Origin: JAVVSK01 sp036654235
GTDB taxonomy: Bacteria; Bacillota; Clostridia; Christensenellales; CAG-138
DNA length: 46,970 nucleotides
Direction of reading: 5' to 3'
Assembly: GCA_036654235.1 (NCBI GenBank)
Contig: JAVVSK010000014.1
Location: forward strand, 1-46,970
Shown piece by piece: positions 16,552-27,200 of the stretch. The notes beneath the pieces were generated by a model. The model saw nothing but the letters and a program-made list of their open reading frames with translations, was not told where the DNA came from and did not search any database. Positions within the stretch are counted from its first letter, which is position 1. Each line of letters opens with the position of its first letter. Both the position numbers and the translations under genes were made by a program.

Positions 16552-18654
16552 TTAGTTCTTTGGAGCGTTATCCTTAGGCAGAAGCGATTTTCTGTCGAGA
16601 TCTATTTTTCCGTCTGGTTTAATATCGATAACGCGGACGAGAACCTCGTCGCCGACGCTGACAACATCTTCAACGCGTTCAACGCGCTGTTTATCGAGAC
16701 GGGAAATATGAACAAGACCCTTTTTACCGGGCTTTAACTCAACTTGTGCTCCTATAGGAAGGATATTTACAACTTTTCCAAGATAAACGTCGCCTACGAC
16801 GATATCGCGAACGATACTGTCGATTATGCGCTTTGCCTCGTTTGCCGCCGCTTCGTCGGCGGAGGCGATAAAGACGCGACCGTCATCTTCAATATCTATC
16901 TTAACTCCGGTATCGGATATTATCTTATTGATAACTTTTCCACCCGTCCCTATTACCTCGCGGATCTTATCCGGGTTTATCATGAACTGGATTATGCGCG
17001 GCGCGAATTTCGAGAGGTTTTCGCGCGGAGCGGCTATAGTCTCGGCCATCTTATTCAGAATAAAGAGCCTACCTTTTCTAGCCTGTTCAAGGGCGCGAAC
17101 GAGAACTTCTTCGCTTATACCCTTTATTTTTATGTCCATCTGAATCGCGGTTATTCCGTCGCGCGTTCCAGCGACTTTAAAGTCCATATCTCCGAGGAAA
17201 TCCTCAAGACCCTGTATGTCCGTTAAAATTGCGATATTGCCGTTAGACTCATCTTTAATAAGACCCATAGCAACGCCGGCGACCGGTTTCTTTATAGGTA
17301 CTCCGGCATCCATAAGAGCAAGGGTGCTGGCGCAAATGCTTGCCTGAGACGTTGAACCGTTAGAACTTATTACTTCGCTGACCAGCCTTATAGCATAAGG
17401 GAATTCGGCTTCGTTGGGGATCATAGGAAGAAGGGCGCGTTCAGCCAAAGCTCCGTGACCTATTTCGCGACGACCCGGTCCGCGCATTGGACGCGTTTCG
17501 CCGACGCTATAAGGAGGCATATTATATTGATGCATATAGCGCTTGGATTCTTCTTCGTTTATCCCGTCGAGAGTTTGAACGTCGCCTATCGTTCCGAGGG
17601 TAGCTATCGTCATTACTTGAGTTTGTCCTCTTGTAAAGACTCCGCTTCCATGTGTACGCGGTAAAATGCCGACCTCACTCCATATTGGGCGGATTTCGTC
17701 GTGTTTTCTTCCGTCGGGGCGAATACCGCGGTTTATTATCTTATCTCTTACTATTTCTTTCGTCAGCTTATACAGTATATCGTCAATGTCGGCGGCGCAA
17801 TTTTCATGCGTCTCGAGAAAATGCTCGATTACTTCCTCTTTAACCTGAGACGAACGCATTTCGCGTTCCTTTCGGTCGAAAGTATCTAAGCTGAATTCAA
17901 CTTTAGCGCGCGAATATTCGCGAACCTCTTTTGTAAATTCTTCCGCGGGAGCATAGATGTTGACGGGCATTTTTTCCTTGCCAATCTCCTTTTGAATACC
18001 CTCAATGAAAGAAACAAGCTTTTTAATTTCAGCATGTGCAAATAAAATACCTTTAAGCATTTCGGCTTCGCTGATTTCGAGAGAACCGGCCTCGACCATC
18101 ATAACGGCATCTTTAGTTCCGGCGACCGTAAGATTTAGGCGGGAATTATCCCTTTGAGTACTCGTTGGATTTATTATATATTCGCCATCGACAAGACCGA
18201 CAGCTACGGCACCGGTAGGTCCGGAAAAAGGTGCGTCACTTATAGAAAGCGCGATAGAAGAACCTATCATCGCGAGTATATCAGGAGCAACGTCCTGTTC
18301 AACGGATAGGACGGTTGCAACTACCTGAACGTCATTATGAAATCCTTTAGGAAAAAGTGGGCGAAGAGGACGATCGATAAGCCTAGAGGTTAAAACCGCA
18401 CGCTCTGTCGGGCGTCCTTCTCTTTTTATAAATCCACCGGGAATTTTACCCACGGAATACATTTTTTCTTCAAATTCGCAGCTAAGGGGGAGAAAGTCGA
18501 CTCCGTCGCGCGCTGTTTTAGAAACGGTTGCGCAAACGAGAACAGCGGTATCTCCGGAGCTGACGAGGCATGAGCCTCCCGCCTGCTCGGCATACTTTCC
18601 CGTTTCAACGGATAAAGTCCTGCCCGCAAGCTCTGTTTTAAAAATTCTTTGCAT
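16552..18654 (-). CDS. pnp: Polynucleotide phosphorylase
   Basis: 3'-5' phosphorolytic exoribonuclease of the RNA degradosome. The 700-residue protein has two RNase PH-like domains (about 1-220 and 310-545) around an all-alpha linker, a KH domain (IMINPDKIREVIGTGGKVIN, about 555-610) and an S1 domain (GDVYLGKVVNILPIGAQVEL, about 620-690). Catalytic-core signatures such as FTRGQTQVM, MHQYNMPPYSVGE and GRREIGHGALAERAL are intact. GAGG stands before the ATG. It is transcribed alone from a consensus-like promoter; no rpsO is directly upstream in this window, unlike the usual rpsO-pnp order. Confidence 0.98.
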   Translation of the reverse strand: MQRIFKTELAGRTLSVETGKYAEQAGGSCLVSSGDTAVLVCATVSKTARDGVDFLPLSCEFEEKMYSVGKIPGGFIKREGRPTERAVLTSRLIDRPLRPLFPKGFHNDVQVVATVLSVEQDVAPDILAMIGSSIALSISDAPFSGPTGAVAVGLVDGEYIINPTSTQRDNSRLNLTVAGTKDAVMMVEAGSLEISEAEMLKGILFAHAEIKKLVSFIEGIQKEIGKEKMPVNIYAPAEEFTKEVREYSRAKVEFSLDTFDRKEREMRSSQVKEEVIEHFLETHENCAADIDDILYKLTKEIVRDKIINRGIRPDGRKHDEIRPIWSEVGILPRTHGSGVFTRGQTQVMTIATLGTIGDVQTLDGINEEESKRYMHQYNMPPYSVGETRPMRGPGRREIGHGALAERALLPMIPNEAEFPYAIRLVSEVISSNGSTSQASICASTLALMDAGVPIKKPVAGVAMGLIKDESNGNIAILTDIQGLEDFLGDMDFKVAGTRDGITAIQMDIKIKGISEEVLVRALEQARKGRLFILNKMAETIAAPRENLSKFAPRIIQFMINPDKIREVIGTGGKVINKIISDTGVKIDIEDDGRVFIASADEAAANEAKRIIDSIVRDIVVGDVYLGKVVNILPIGAQVELKPGKKGLVHISRLDKQRVERVEDVVSVGDEVLVRVIDIKPDGKIDLDRKSLLPKDNAPKN

Positions 18655-18694
18655 TGTCCAATGCTCCTCATCTTTCTAAATTAACTATCTTCTT

Positions 18695-18723
18695 ATTATA
18701 GACGTTTTTTCCGATAATAGCAA
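18695..18723 (-). promoter_or_regulatory. Promoter of pnp
   Basis: Minus-strand TTGCTA (18718-18723), 17 bases, TATAAT (18695-18700), about 40 bases before the start codon. Confidence 0.75.
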
Positions 18724-18972
18724 GGGGACGCGCTGGTTTCTACTTGATGATAATACAATATAACACTTATTTAACATTTTATGGGGTTAAAATTTAAAAT
18801 TTTGAAAGCATCTAAAAAGTAGGCATCATAGTTTAAACATATGGAAATCAGCATAATATGAGAGGAAATGGACGAGAAAATTGTAATCGTATTTTTGAAG
18901 TTTGATAGAAAGACGATTCCTTTTGGGTAATACCGATTTAGATAGTGAATCTAATATATTCGACAATTAAGA
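18724..18972. other. Intergenic stretch, nothing recognised
   Basis: Roughly 250 AT-rich bases between the pnp promoter and the amidase terminator. I find no coding signal, tRNA or repeat. Confidence 0.5.
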
Positions 18973-19005
18973 GCCCCCCGCTAATTATAAAGGGAAGCGG
19001 GGGGC
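18973..19005 (-). terminator. Terminator of the amidase gene
   Basis: A GC-rich 10-bp stem, GCCCCCCGCT with AGCGGGGGGC, around a 13-base loop, starting 12 bases beyond the amidase stop. The minus-strand tail is TCTTAATTGT. Confidence 0.75.
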
Positions 19006-19017
19006 ATGTATAAGTTT

Positions 19018-19890
19018 TTATTTGTTTCTAAAATAATCCGATATACCGTTAAAAAGACCCTGAGCCATTTTTATTTGATAAGCGGGATCGGTTAAAAGAA
19101 GATCTTCTTTTTTATTAGTCATATGTCCCATTTCGATATTGATTATCATGCGATTGCACCAACAAAATCCGGTTTGATCGTCCCGAACCGTTATTCCTAA
19201 ATTTTTTGCGTCGGTATTTTTGCAAAAAGCGGAAATTAAAAGTTCGGCAGCCGTTCGGCAATCGCTCAAGAATGGATTTTCATTCGGAATGAGCATGAAT
19301 GCGCCATATATATCGTGATTATCGTTTCCGTTACAATGCAGCCGAAGAGCGTAATCAGTTTTATGTTCATTAAAAAGCAATGCGCGCTGTGAGTTAGAGA
19401 TATTGACATCGTTGGTTTCGCGCGTCATTATGACGGTAGCTCCGGCATTCTCCAACAGGTCGCGAAGTAAAAGCGCGACATCAAGATTGACTTTATATTC
19501 CGGCACTTTTGACCAAAGCCCTTGAGTTCCGGACGAAACCTTCTTTTTCATTATCGATGAACCGGGAGCGATAGGCTCAAGAGAACTGTCTCCATGAGTT
19601 TGATGTCCGGGGTCAAGACCTATTATGAAACCCGAAAGCGAAAGGTCGGGAACTTTCGTAGGCGTTGCTTTTTGCGTAACCGCCGGGGTAAGGGTTGGCG
19701 AAGCCTCAATAACCGCGGTTTTATCCGGAGTTGTTAGATTTTGGCTTTTATTAGGCGAAACAGATGCGCCGGGCGCGAGCGAAGGATTCGCGGGCGAGGG
19801 GGTTATATCTGTTACGGGAGCCAAGACGTTACAGGAAGAAAAAGATAGCGCAACTATAATGAGCAGCAAAGATGATATAATACGTTTCAA
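19018..19890 (-). CDS. N-acetylmuramoyl-L-alanine amidase lipoprotein (Amidase_3)
   Basis: Cleaves the lactyl-amide bond between glycan and stem peptide in cell wall. The 290 residues start with a signal sequence and lipobox SFSSC (Cys20), then a Pro/Thr/Ser linker to about residue 82, then the zinc amidase. Zinc ligands read as His in LDPGHQ, Glu in PEYKVNLDVA and His in LRLHCNG, and the catalytic Glu as NIEMGHMTN. The start is TTG, with GAGG 11 bases upstream. It ends in a strong terminator and begins 16 bases after the decarboxylase stop, so it may share the noc-decarboxylase transcript. Confidence 0.93.
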   Translation of the reverse strand: MKRIISSLLLIIVALSFSSCNVLAPVTDITPSPANPSLAPGASVSPNKSQNLTTPDKTAVIEASPTLTPAVTQKATPTKVPDLSLSGFIIGLDPGHQTHGDSSLEPIAPGSSIMKKKVSSGTQGLWSKVPEYKVNLDVALLLRDLLENAGATVIMTRETNDVNISNSQRALLFNEHKTDYALRLHCNGNDNHDIYGAFMLIPNENPFLSDCRTAAELLISAFCKNTDAKNLGITVRDDQTGFCWCNRMIINIEMGHMTNKKEDLLLTDPAYQIKMAQGLFNGISDYFRNK

Positions 19891-19906
19891 TTAATTAAAC
19901 CTCTTT

Positions 19907-21247
19907 CTATATTTTTTTAACCAGAATTCCTTCTTTATCGACTCCGCGCGCACCTTGCGAAACGGCTTCGAGTAAAGAGTAGATGTCGGAGCGCAATAGG
20001 CGCTCTCCGGGGAAAACAACCGAAATCCCGGGCGGATATATCCCGATACATTCGGCGGCAATTCGACCTTCGGCGTTTTTATCGAGAGGTATATATTCGG
20101 AAGAATCGAAAGCAGCTTCGCGCATTATAACCGGCGACGGAAAACACGAAATTTTTTTAGACTTACGCGGTAAAGGTGTTGTAAAACGAAAAAAGTTATT
20201 GAATATAAATATAAGTTTATCATACCAATTATTTTTGTCAAACGGAGAGGTTATAAGGACAATACCGGTACTGTCTGCCATTTCGACGAATATGCCTTTG
20301 TTTTCTAAGGCAGCGGAAAGAGCGAAACCATCCGAAAAGAACGGTGCTGCGTAAATATAAAGCCGCGTTGGATCAATAATAGAGCCGTTACCGGAAAAAA
20401 TAGCGACACCCGCATAGGTTAGTTTTTTTCTTAGTTCAAGAACGCGAAAAACATGTTCATCCCAATCTTTTTTAGCTATTTCTATTCCGTTTTCGGCACT
20501 AGCCATTAAAACATACGAAGGGCTGCTGGTTTCTATAAGTGAAAGCGCTTTTTGTACCGTTTTTTCGTCTAAAGAACAGTGATTAAGATGTAAAAACGCG
20601 GTTTGCGTCATAGATGCGAGAGTTTTATGCGCACTCATGACGCATAAATCCGCGAACTTTGAGGCGGGTTCGGGAAGATAATCGGAAAAGGCAAAGTGCG
20701 CCCCATGAGCACTGTCGACAAGTAAAAGTGCCCCATGATCATGACAAACTTTAGCAATATTCTTTAAATCGGCGCAAGCTCCAAAATAAGTTGGCGAAGT
20801 TATGAAAACCGCATCTGCCGAGTAATTTTCTAAAGCATTATCTATAATTTGTGGCGTTATAACCGAAAACCCTATATTTTCTCCCGGATATACTCCGATA
20901 GTCTCAACTCCGCTCAATATTGCGCCGCTGATTGCGGATTTATGACAATCACGGGCGAGGAGAACCTTTGCCTTCTTTTTCATAGCGGCGATAGAAAGAA
21001 ACATAGCTAATATTCCGCCCGTCGAGCCGTTAAGAGAAATAAAGGAACGCTTTGCCCCGTATATGCGCGCTATTTTAGATTCAAGGTCAGCTATAATTCC
21101 GGAAGGATTATGCAAGTTGTCCGAAAAGCTAAGCTCTGTTATATCAAAAGCGGGGCAAAAGATATCATTGCCCTTATGTCCCGGCATATGAAATTTAGCA
21201 GCGTCGCTTTTCGCGTATCGCTCTATCTCGTTTAAAAAATCAGTCAC
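19907..21247 (-). CDS. Orn/Lys/Arg decarboxylase family PLP enzyme
   Basis: A fold-type I PLP decarboxylase of the ornithine/lysine/arginine group, the short 446-residue form found in Bacillota (YaaO/SpeA-like). The start KFHMPGHKG is the family signature, VDSAHGAHF holds the PLP-pyridine Asp, and MSAHKTL holds the Schiff-base Lys208. The C-terminal wing domain begins near residue 370. The substrate is not decidable; arginine or lysine is likely. The gene starts with GTG, overlapping the noc stop as GTGA, so it is translationally coupled to noc. Confidence 0.9.
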   Translation of the reverse strand: MTDFLNEIERYAKSDAAKFHMPGHKGNDIFCPAFDITELSFSDNLHNPSGIIADLESKIARIYGAKRSFISLNGSTGGILAMFLSIAAMKKKAKVLLARDCHKSAISGAILSGVETIGVYPGENIGFSVITPQIIDNALENYSADAVFITSPTYFGACADLKNIAKVCHDHGALLLVDSAHGAHFAFSDYLPEPASKFADLCVMSAHKTLASMTQTAFLHLNHCSLDEKTVQKALSLIETSSPSYVLMASAENGIEIAKKDWDEHVFRVLELRKKLTYAGVAIFSGNGSIIDPTRLYIYAAPFFSDGFALSAALENKGIFVEMADSTGIVLITSPFDKNNWYDKLIFIFNNFFRFTTPLPRKSKKISCFPSPVIMREAAFDSSEYIPLDKNAEGRIAAECIGIYPPGISVVFPGERLLRSDIYSLLEAVSQGARGVDKEGILVKKI

Positions 21248-22104
21248 TGATTGTTAGTCACCTTTATATGAATATCAACCCCGTCATCCCTATCCACTTG
21301 TTCGGTTTCAACGGTGATCCCGGTATCACGAAGGGCGTTTATGGCCGCGTTTACGGAGTTCATAAAGAGCCTATAGTCCTTAACGAGCCTTATTATAGCG
21401 GGGCGCGGCTTTGCGCCCGCTTGTTTTTCATCAAAAAGCTTATTTAAAGTTTTTTCGACGAGAGTTTCGGACTCCTTAACCGAAAGATTTTTTTCGGTTA
21501 TTTTATTCAACACGTCGAGTTGAGTTTTTTCATCTTTGAGGCGCAAAAGTGCGCGCGCATGGCGCTCGGTAATATCGGTATTCCTTATAGCCTCCTTTAC
21601 CTTAGAGGGAAGTTTTAAAAGGCGAAGTTTATTTGCGACGCTGGACTGACTTTTTCCGAGGCGCGTCGCGAGTTCATCCTGAGTTAAACTATAGCTCTCG
21701 ATAAGACCGGCGTAGCATTGGGCTTCCTCCATATAGTTGAGGTTTTCACGCTGAAGATTCTCGATAAGGGCCATCATTGCGCTGGTTTCGTCGAGTATAT
21801 CATTTTGCACAATACAGGCGACGGTTGAACGTCCAAGAAGCTTTAAGGCGCGAAGACGGCGTTCGCCCGCGATAAGCTCATAGTTGGATTCGTCGAGCTT
21901 TCTTACGAGCAAAGGTTGAATAAGCCCGACCTGCTCTATTGACTGAGCTAATTCAGAGAGGGCGAGATCATCGAATAGTTTCCGCGGTTGATTTGGATTT
22001 TTTAACACCTGATTTATATCTACTTCAATATATCTCACGGGCGCATCGGTCAGATCCTTATCGCTTTGTTTGTTTTGTTTATTAAAAAAGTCAAAAACGG
22101 GCAT
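21244..22104 (-). CDS. noc: Noc-type ParB protein (nucleoid occlusion)
   Basis: ParB/Noc-fold CTP-dependent DNA clamp. The 286 residues comprise an N-terminal MPVFDFFNKQ that resembles the short amphipathic membrane-targeting helix of Bacillus Noc, a ParB domain with NPNQPRK and GERRLRALKLL (CTP/DNA contact), a central HTH (TRLGKSQSSVANKLRLLKLP, ITERHARAL) and a C-terminal dimer domain. The sequence reads closer to Noc than to Spo0J/ParB, and the usual soj partner is absent. The role would be to prevent division over the nucleoid. It is coupled to the decarboxylase downstream, an odd partner. GGAGGG precedes the ATG. Confidence 0.85.
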   Translation of the reverse strand: MPVFDFFNKQNKQSDKDLTDAPVRYIEVDINQVLKNPNQPRKLFDDLALSELAQSIEQVGLIQPLLVRKLDESNYELIAGERRLRALKLLGRSTVACIVQNDILDETSAMMALIENLQRENLNYMEEAQCYAGLIESYSLTQDELATRLGKSQSSVANKLRLLKLPSKVKEAIRNTDITERHARALLRLKDEKTQLDVLNKITEKNLSVKESETLVEKTLNKLFDEKQAGAKPRPAIIRLVKDYRLFMNSVNAAINALRDTGITVETEQVDRDDGVDIHIKVTNNQ

Positions 22105-22136
22105 AATACCCTCCTATTTTTGCGTATATCAATTTT

Positions 22137-22165
22137 ATTTTAGCTTAATTTTGCCAAAAATTCAA
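22137..22165 (-). promoter_or_regulatory. Promoter of noc
   Basis: Minus-strand TTGAAT (22160-22165), 17 bases, TAAAAT (22137-22142), about 32 bases before the ATG. Confidence 0.7.
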
Positions 22166-22236
22166 GTCCGATGAAGATTATTAGGGAAAGAATAACTTCA
22201 CATTTCCTCATTGGAATATAACAAAGGAAAGAATTA

Positions 22237-22265
22237 TTGACAAAAGAGCTTTGTAGGCTTAAAAT
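22237..22265 (+). promoter_or_regulatory. Promoter of the ArsR-like regulator
   Basis: TTGACA (22237-22242), 17 bases, TAAAAT (22260-22265). The ATG lies 77 bases further, leaving a leader of about 70 bases with no obvious structure. Confidence 0.75.
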
Positions 22266-22342
22266 ATATGCGATATCTGCATTTTAACTATATGCCAATA
22301 TTGCAATAATTATTATTCCCCAACGTGAAAGGAAACAATATT

Positions 22343-23485
22343 ATGAAAATTGAGGTTATCAGAAAACCTTGCATTTTATATGAGACTATTGAACTTTTCT
22401 TCAAAGTTATGAACGGAATAAGCTTTTCAGAATTAAAAAAGCAGCTGCTCAATAAATGTGCGGGGCTGTATGGTGACGAGTACGAAAAATATCTTTCGGA
22501 TATTATGTACAACCTTGATATCATACAAAACAAACTTACTAATTATATAAATAAGTCGGATCCGCGTCTTATATATTATTTTAAAAAATTCGATTTGGAG
22601 AAACAAAATATTTTATGCTGCTTAGCGAAGGTTATGACGCTCAGCTTTTTTAATCTTTCTATATCGGATTTTGACCGTCATGTAAGCTATACTAAAGATA
22701 AATGCAAGCTAGTTTTGGACGATAAAAGGTATTCAACCGATTCGTTGACGAGTGCGGGACTTGCTTTTACATATGTTGAACGGCGCGACGCCTCAGAGGA
22801 CTTATTTACGCAACTCGATTCGGTTTCCTGTCCAAACGAATATAAATGGGAAGTATTTAAGGTATTGTCCAATATAGATAGCTCTATGGATGAACTTGCC
22901 GCTCTTATAAGACCGGTCGCTATGAAACTGGAAACTGAAATAAAAGCCATAATGCCACTATTCGAACATATGTACGATTATTGGGATGATTATTTTACAA
23001 ATCATACAATGACGGATTTTGCTGTCAATTGTTTGCATTTTGATGACCACGTTTTTGTCGATATTATAGATAATATTAGGGTAAACCTACTTATAATGCC
23101 ATGTAATCAGGTTATTATAGATCCTGTTGAAAAATACAGCATTACCGGTATAGAACAGCTTTTTATGGGCATTATTGTAAACCCAAACTTAAAGCTAACG
23201 CGCTCAGGTGTAAGTCAAGACGATATATGCAACACTCTTCACGCGATAAGCGACAAGAGCCGCTACGAACTTTTATGCCTATTGTCAAGGAGCGCGTCTT
23301 ATGGACTTGAACTTTCCGAAAAAATGAGTCTAAACGTTGGAACAATATCGCGCAACTTAAATATGCTTTACGACTCTGGACTTTTACATATGCATAAGGT
23401 GAACAATAGAATCTATTATTCGTTAAATCGCCCTGCGGTAGAGGATTTTTTCACTATCGCTTGTAAATCCATAGTCGGTAGCTAA
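22343..23485 (+). CDS. ArsR-like winged-helix regulator with long N-terminal domain
   Basis: A 380-residue protein with an ArsR-type winged helix at the C-terminus (about residues 285-375): HAISDKSRYELLCLLSRS, LELSEKMSLNVGTISRNLNMLYDSGLL and a wing with NNRIYYSLN. The N-terminal 280 residues lack a recognised domain and probably sense a signal. No metal-binding Cys cluster (CxC) of classical ArsR is present. This architecture is common in Clostridia, but its ligand is unknown. The ATG follows AAAGGAAAC; an upstream in-frame GTG would cover that site. It stands alone between noc and an IS remnant. Confidence 0.8.
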   Translation: MKIEVIRKPCILYETIELFFKVMNGISFSELKKQLLNKCAGLYGDEYEKYLSDIMYNLDIIQNKLTNYINKSDPRLIYYFKKFDLEKQNILCCLAKVMTLSFFNLSISDFDRHVSYTKDKCKLVLDDKRYSTDSLTSAGLAFTYVERRDASEDLFTQLDSVSCPNEYKWEVFKVLSNIDSSMDELAALIRPVAMKLETEIKAIMPLFEHMYDYWDDYFTNHTMTDFAVNCLHFDDHVFVDIIDNIRVNLLIMPCNQVIIDPVEKYSITGIEQLFMGIIVNPNLKLTRSGVSQDDICNTLHAISDKSRYELLCLLSRSASYGLELSEKMSLNVGTISRNLNMLYDSGLLHMHKVNNRIYYSLNRPAVEDFFTIACKSIVGS

Positions 23486-23567
23486 AAAATATTTAAAAAT
23501 AAAGTTAAAGCCGCCCAAACACAGGCGGTCTTAATTTTATTAATGTGCTCATAGATTTTATTTAACT

Positions 23568-24192
23568 AGGACGTATCTGAAAAGTGCAAATCAAACAAAA
23601 AACGTTCTATAATGTCCTTAGATAGGAGCTGATAGAAATGGCAAAACGATATGAGTTGAGCGATGAAGAATTGGAAAAAATCAAGGATTTATTCCCGATT
23701 TCCAAGACGGGAAGACCCGTAAAACAGAGTAATCAAATCATGTTGAATGCGATACTCCGGTTTGCACGGAGCGGTTCAGCCCGGGAGGATATTCCTCTGG
23801 TCGCTATCCACCGCATCAAAGCGTATATAGCCGTTTCTGCAAGTGCCGTGATGATGGAATATTAGACGCCGTGTTTCATGCGCTACATGCTGATGCCGAT
23901 ATGGAGAATTTGAGTATCGATAGCACCTTCGTAAAAGCTCATCCGCAAAGTGCAGGGGCTAAAAAAGGGCTATAAATGCAGAATTTAACCAGCTTATTGG
24001 TGCAAGCAAGGGTGGAAAGAACACAAAAAATACACGCTCCGGTGGAATACTTCTTCAAATAAGCTCAAGCAATTTCGTCGTATTGCTACCCGATATGATA
24101 AGCTTGCTGTGTCTTTTTTACCCTTTATCCATCTTACCGCTATCGCTATTTTGTTGAAATAACCATATAAGAGGACTTTTCAGATACGCCCT
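23568..24192 (+). mobile_element. Internally deleted IS5-type insertion sequence
   Basis: The left end (23568-23587, reading AGGACGTATCTGAAAAGTGC) and right end (24173-24192) are inverted copies, 18 of 20 positions matching. If the ends are taken as starting at GG, the flanks are TA on both sides, the target duplication expected for the IS427-like group of IS5. The 625-bp element is shorter than an intact copy and carries the broken transposase listed below. Confidence 0.85.
23638..24162 (+). pseudogene. IS5-family transposase, truncated and frameshifted
   Basis: The N-terminal piece starts MAKRYELSDEELEKIKDLFP and continues RPVKQSNQIMLNAILRFARSG, the usual DUF4096 head of IS5 transposases. 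A frameshift follows near 23800-23830. A further piece in another frame reads DAVFHALHADADMENLSIDSTFVKAH (the first catalytic Asp is in SIDST). Then the coding sequence jumps to the C-terminal end LKQFRRIATRYDKLAVSF, which runs to TAA at 24160. The middle, including the second catalytic Asp, is missing. The element cannot encode a working transposase. Confidence 0.85.
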
Positions 24193-24248
24193 AAAATTTA
24201 TTTATCGGGAACGGATTTAAGCGCCGATAAAAATTTGCGGCAAATATT

Positions 24249-27200
24249 TTAAATATCAAAATTTTCCTCGTTTAGGTCGTTAAAAGTTATGAGCAGTTTT
24301 TGGTTTATCGAAAATTCATCAGACATGCGCATTACATTCATCCGAAACCAATGTATATTCCCGGTTACGGTTTTAAGGCGCACTTTCATAGAGTCAATCT
24401 CTATTAATCTATCAAGAGCGACGTTAGAGATGAATTTTTGCATAGCCTTTATATCCTGGGGCGCGGCTACCCCATCTTTTTCAAATATAGAAAAAAGCGG
24501 TCGTTCGTCATATGTTCCTGCGATATATCGAGAGACGAGAGAATCATATGTGAAAATATTGTTTATACAATCAAATTCAAAAACGATAGTTCCCGTGCCT
24601 TCGAGAACTCTCCGATACCTAGTAAATTCCTCAGCCTGTAATATCCGATAACTGCTCTGTATCCTTAATTGTTCCTGTTTGCTTTTTGATATTACCTGTT
24701 GAATACGTATACGTAAAAGTCTAGGGTTGAGGGGTTTTGTAATGAAATCAGCGGCTCCGTTATTTATTGCGGAAAGAGCTATACTCTCATCGTTTGAATC
24801 CCCTATCATTATTACGGGAATGCTCCTTAGGGCAGAATCCCCAACGATTTGAGAAAGAAGCCCGAAGCCGTTAGATGAAATATTCAGAAGAACGACAGAT
24901 ATACTGTTCCCATGTCGTTTTAGCATAGAAAGAGCCTGTACTACGTCCTTTTCGCTTTTTATTGTATATTCATTATTTAAAATAGCGGTATAAAGCTCGA
25001 TATCACTATCAGAGTCGTCTATTAAAAGGATCCTTTTTTTATAGAGCCTTTGCGTTTCATTAATTATTTCGTTCGGCTTATTTTCCGCGTTTAATGATTC
25101 AGAGATATCGGAAGGTCTTTTCATATAAGGTCGATAGAAGGCATAGTCATCCTTCCCTTTTTCTTTTGCGTTATAAAGCGCTATATCGGCGTTTTTATAA
25201 AGCTCGTCAAAGGTGCATCCGTCCCTAGGATATATTGCTATTCCGATGCTGCCCGCAATGCTGACTAGGTCGCCTATTTTTTTTCTGAGGATCGACATAA
25301 TTTGAAGTACGCGTTTTTCGACGACTGAGTCATAAGGGATATCATTCAGACAGATCATAAATTCGTCCCCTCCGAACCTGCCGATAATATCATCCTTTCT
25401 TAAAACGGTACGCATATTTGCGGAAATATCGACAAGGGTTTCATCTCCGACCGCATGTCCATAAACGTCGTTTACCGATTTAAATCCGTCTATGTCTATC
25501 ATTATTATCGCATGTTTAGTTGGGGTAACGCTATTTTTTAGCAGTGTCGTTACCCGCTTTATCAGCGTTTCGCGGTTTAACAGCTTCGTAAGTGCATCGC
25601 CTTCGAGCCTTTCCATGATTGAAAGCTCCGCGCGTTTACTTTCGTCAACATCTCTAAATATGATGCAAGATATTATATCATTTGAAGATGGATCTTCAAT
25701 AAGCTGAACGGTAATATGAGTCCAGCGCCATTCGTTGTTTTTACCACGCATTCTAAAATCGAATTCATGGAATCTATCGTTTTCATAAAAAGCGGTTATC
25801 ATGCGTTCACGGCTCATGAACCATTTAAATGTCGATATATCGTCCGGATAGACGAGACAACCTAATAAACAGCGGATTCTTTCATCAAATAAGACTTTGC
25901 TTCCCTGAGAATCCCAATTAAAAAGCATACCTTCCTTATAAAATAAAGTGTCTTTTGTTAAATTGTGCTCAATAAGAACGAACTTATCGGAAGGCATATT
26001 ATCTACGGACTGTCGCCACATCTCGAAAGCCAGCTCATTTTTTCTTTGCTGAGTTATATCCTCGAAAGATATAACCGCAGATACCGGCATGCCGTAATTA
26101 TTTCGAACTATGGTGAAGTCTGCTCTGAAATAGCGCATGCAGTCGCCTATGCTTTTACGTGCGATTAACATATGCCCATTTTCATTGCCTCTGAAAATAG
26201 CTTCGTAAAAGTTAATATAGTCGTCGACACTCTCGGGAGCGATAAATTCATTATCAAGTATACTGCATGGAACATTTTTCATAACGGTCTGCATACATAG
26301 CATATTCGCTGCCTCTTGCGACATATATAAGGTTTTATTGCTGATATTATAACGGCAGATCATTTTTCCGCTATGTGCTACCGATAACCTATATTCTTCC
26401 TCCCTTATTTTAAGCTGCTCCTCAGCCTCTTTTTCGGTGGTTATGTCTATAAATATTGCGTATATACGGACGGAAGTCTCGTTTCTTTCTACCGTCGTTC
26501 CATAGAGATGAAACCATGCAATAGAGTTGTCTTTCTTTTCTAGGCGAAATTGACAGCTTATCGGGGTGTCACTATCGATAATTTTAGCTATATTCCGTTT
26601 AAGCATTGGCAAATCTTCTTTAAATACCAACGCAAGCGCGTTTTCCTCCGATATATTTTTATATTCATAAGCAGTGTAGCCCAACATTTTTAAAATGCTT
26701 TGGTTGAAAGAAAGAGCCTTTATATTGTTGGTTAAAAAATCATATAAATATAATGCCCCCGGAATGTTATTGAAAAGTGATTGAATTTCGCATTGAATTT
26801 TGCCGCTCCGAAGTACGATATCGCGAAAATCAGGAGTTGTTTCGCAGATATTTTTGTTTGCGGTGTCTGAAACAGGTAATTTTTCATTATGATGCAGCTT
26901 AAAAGGTATAGATATATGGATTGAAGATATACGAAACGCCCCATTGCGGACGATACAAGTTGCCGTAATTCGGCAGCTCATTCGGTGTCCGTTCGAAGGG
27001 CGCGAGATTCGTATATTTCCAAAAACATTTACCGTTGTGTTTGAAGATATAGATTGATTCATTTGTAAAAATTCAACCTTATAGCCGTCAGGTTCGTCCA
27101 TAATAGTCTTTAGCATGAACTTCTGTGCTTCGTCTATACCGTTGACAATATCAAATTCGCCGATTCCCAATCCGACTATATCGTCCGTAAGATAAGATAA

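Noticed and set aside
16744..17226. Plus-strand frames opposite pnp
   Set aside because: They are shadows of PNPase domains; no start signal or conserved motif is seen.
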